From: Flavobacterium piscinae | Lineage (GTDB): Bacteria; Bacteroidota; Bacteroidia; Flavobacteriales; Flavobacteriaceae | Direction of reading: 5' to 3' | Length of the DNA stretch: 64,000 bases | NCBI RefSeq assembly: GCF_004122145.1 | Contig: NZ_SBKQ01000009.1 | Span: 95,784 to 159,783, forward strand | Shown: positions 63,923 to 64,000 of the stretch, piece by piece | How positions within the stretch are numbered: position 1 is the stretch's first letter | How the letters are laid out: the number at the start of each line of letters is the position of its first letter | Notes under the pieces: model-generated | Database searches by the model: none | What the model was told of the DNA's origin: nothing | Seen by the model: the letters and a program-made list of their open reading frames with translations, nothing else | Position numbers and translations under genes: made by a program

Positions 63923-63996
63923 AAAACTGACAAAGTAAACCATTTGCGGTAGCAAAGATTTCAGACTTATCCCCCGATCAGGACTTTGTCAGTTTT
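63923..63996. repeat. Perfect 14-bp inverted repeat at the window end
   Basis: AAAACTGACAAAGT (63923-63936) and ACTTTGTCAGTTTT (63983-63996) are perfect reverse complements around a 46-nt loop. The A-run and T-run on the outer sides would allow termination in either direction. No gene was recognised in 63617-64000. Confidence 0.7.
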
Positions 63997-64000
63997 ATTG

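Overview
The window is a stretch of chromosome from a Flavobacterium-like member of the Bacteroidota. Direct signs are AT-rich DNA, many promoters with the TAnnTTTG minus-7 element, an exosortase F pair, GxxExxY and HYC_CC_PP proteins, several TonB-dependent or CarboxypepD-type outer-membrane proteins, and a complete flexirubin-type pigment cluster. No rRNA, tRNA, CRISPR array, prophage or insertion sequence was recognised.

Left part (1-30072): mostly housekeeping genes. topA (cut by the window edge) diverges from miaB. A GxxExxY gene framed by inverted repeats sits between miaB and a sigma-54-type activator gene, followed by lptE, a TPR protein, secG and groES-groEL. On the minus strand come a DabA-DabB-SulP-DUF2490 set that looks like an inorganic-carbon uptake operon, an unknown small gene, and a probable copper set (HYC_CC_PP protein, TonB receptor, HMA protein). 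Next are a beta-CASP RNA hydrolase with an ATP-cone nuclease and exosortase XrtF with its partner. Back on the plus strand are a GAF-domain reductase-like gene, rpsO, pnp, an outer-membrane receptor, rpoD and rpe. A minus-strand CBS protein closes this part.

Right part (30189-63616): about 33 kb encoding an aryl-polyene plus dialkylresorcinol (flexirubin) pathway. Twenty-nine minus-strand genes run from a tyrosine ammonia-lyase (62265) down to a CoA-ligase-like enzyme (30189) with gaps of at most 55 bp and many overlaps, so they probably form one transcription unit or a few. A single divergent gene, a flavin-dependent halogenase-like enzyme, faces them. The inferred pathway is: tyrosine is deaminated to 4-coumarate; the ligase activates it; ketosynthases, a chain-length-factor-like KS, a KR, hotdog dehydratases and two ACPs extend it to an aryl polyene; DarB and DarA build the dialkylresorcinol; an acyltransferase, perhaps the BtrH-like protein, esterifies the two. 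An RND-acyltransferase fusion, a LolA-like carrier, a lipoprotein and an ABC exporter would move the product to the outer membrane.

The most unusual features are the carbon-uptake operon with a palindromic leader, the face-to-face promoters at the head of the pigment cluster, the hairpin and microsatellite array between rpoD and rpe, the GxxExxY cassette, the BtrH-like candidate ester synthase, and large inverted repeats after the last gene. All reading was by eye; no alignment, folding or database search was run.
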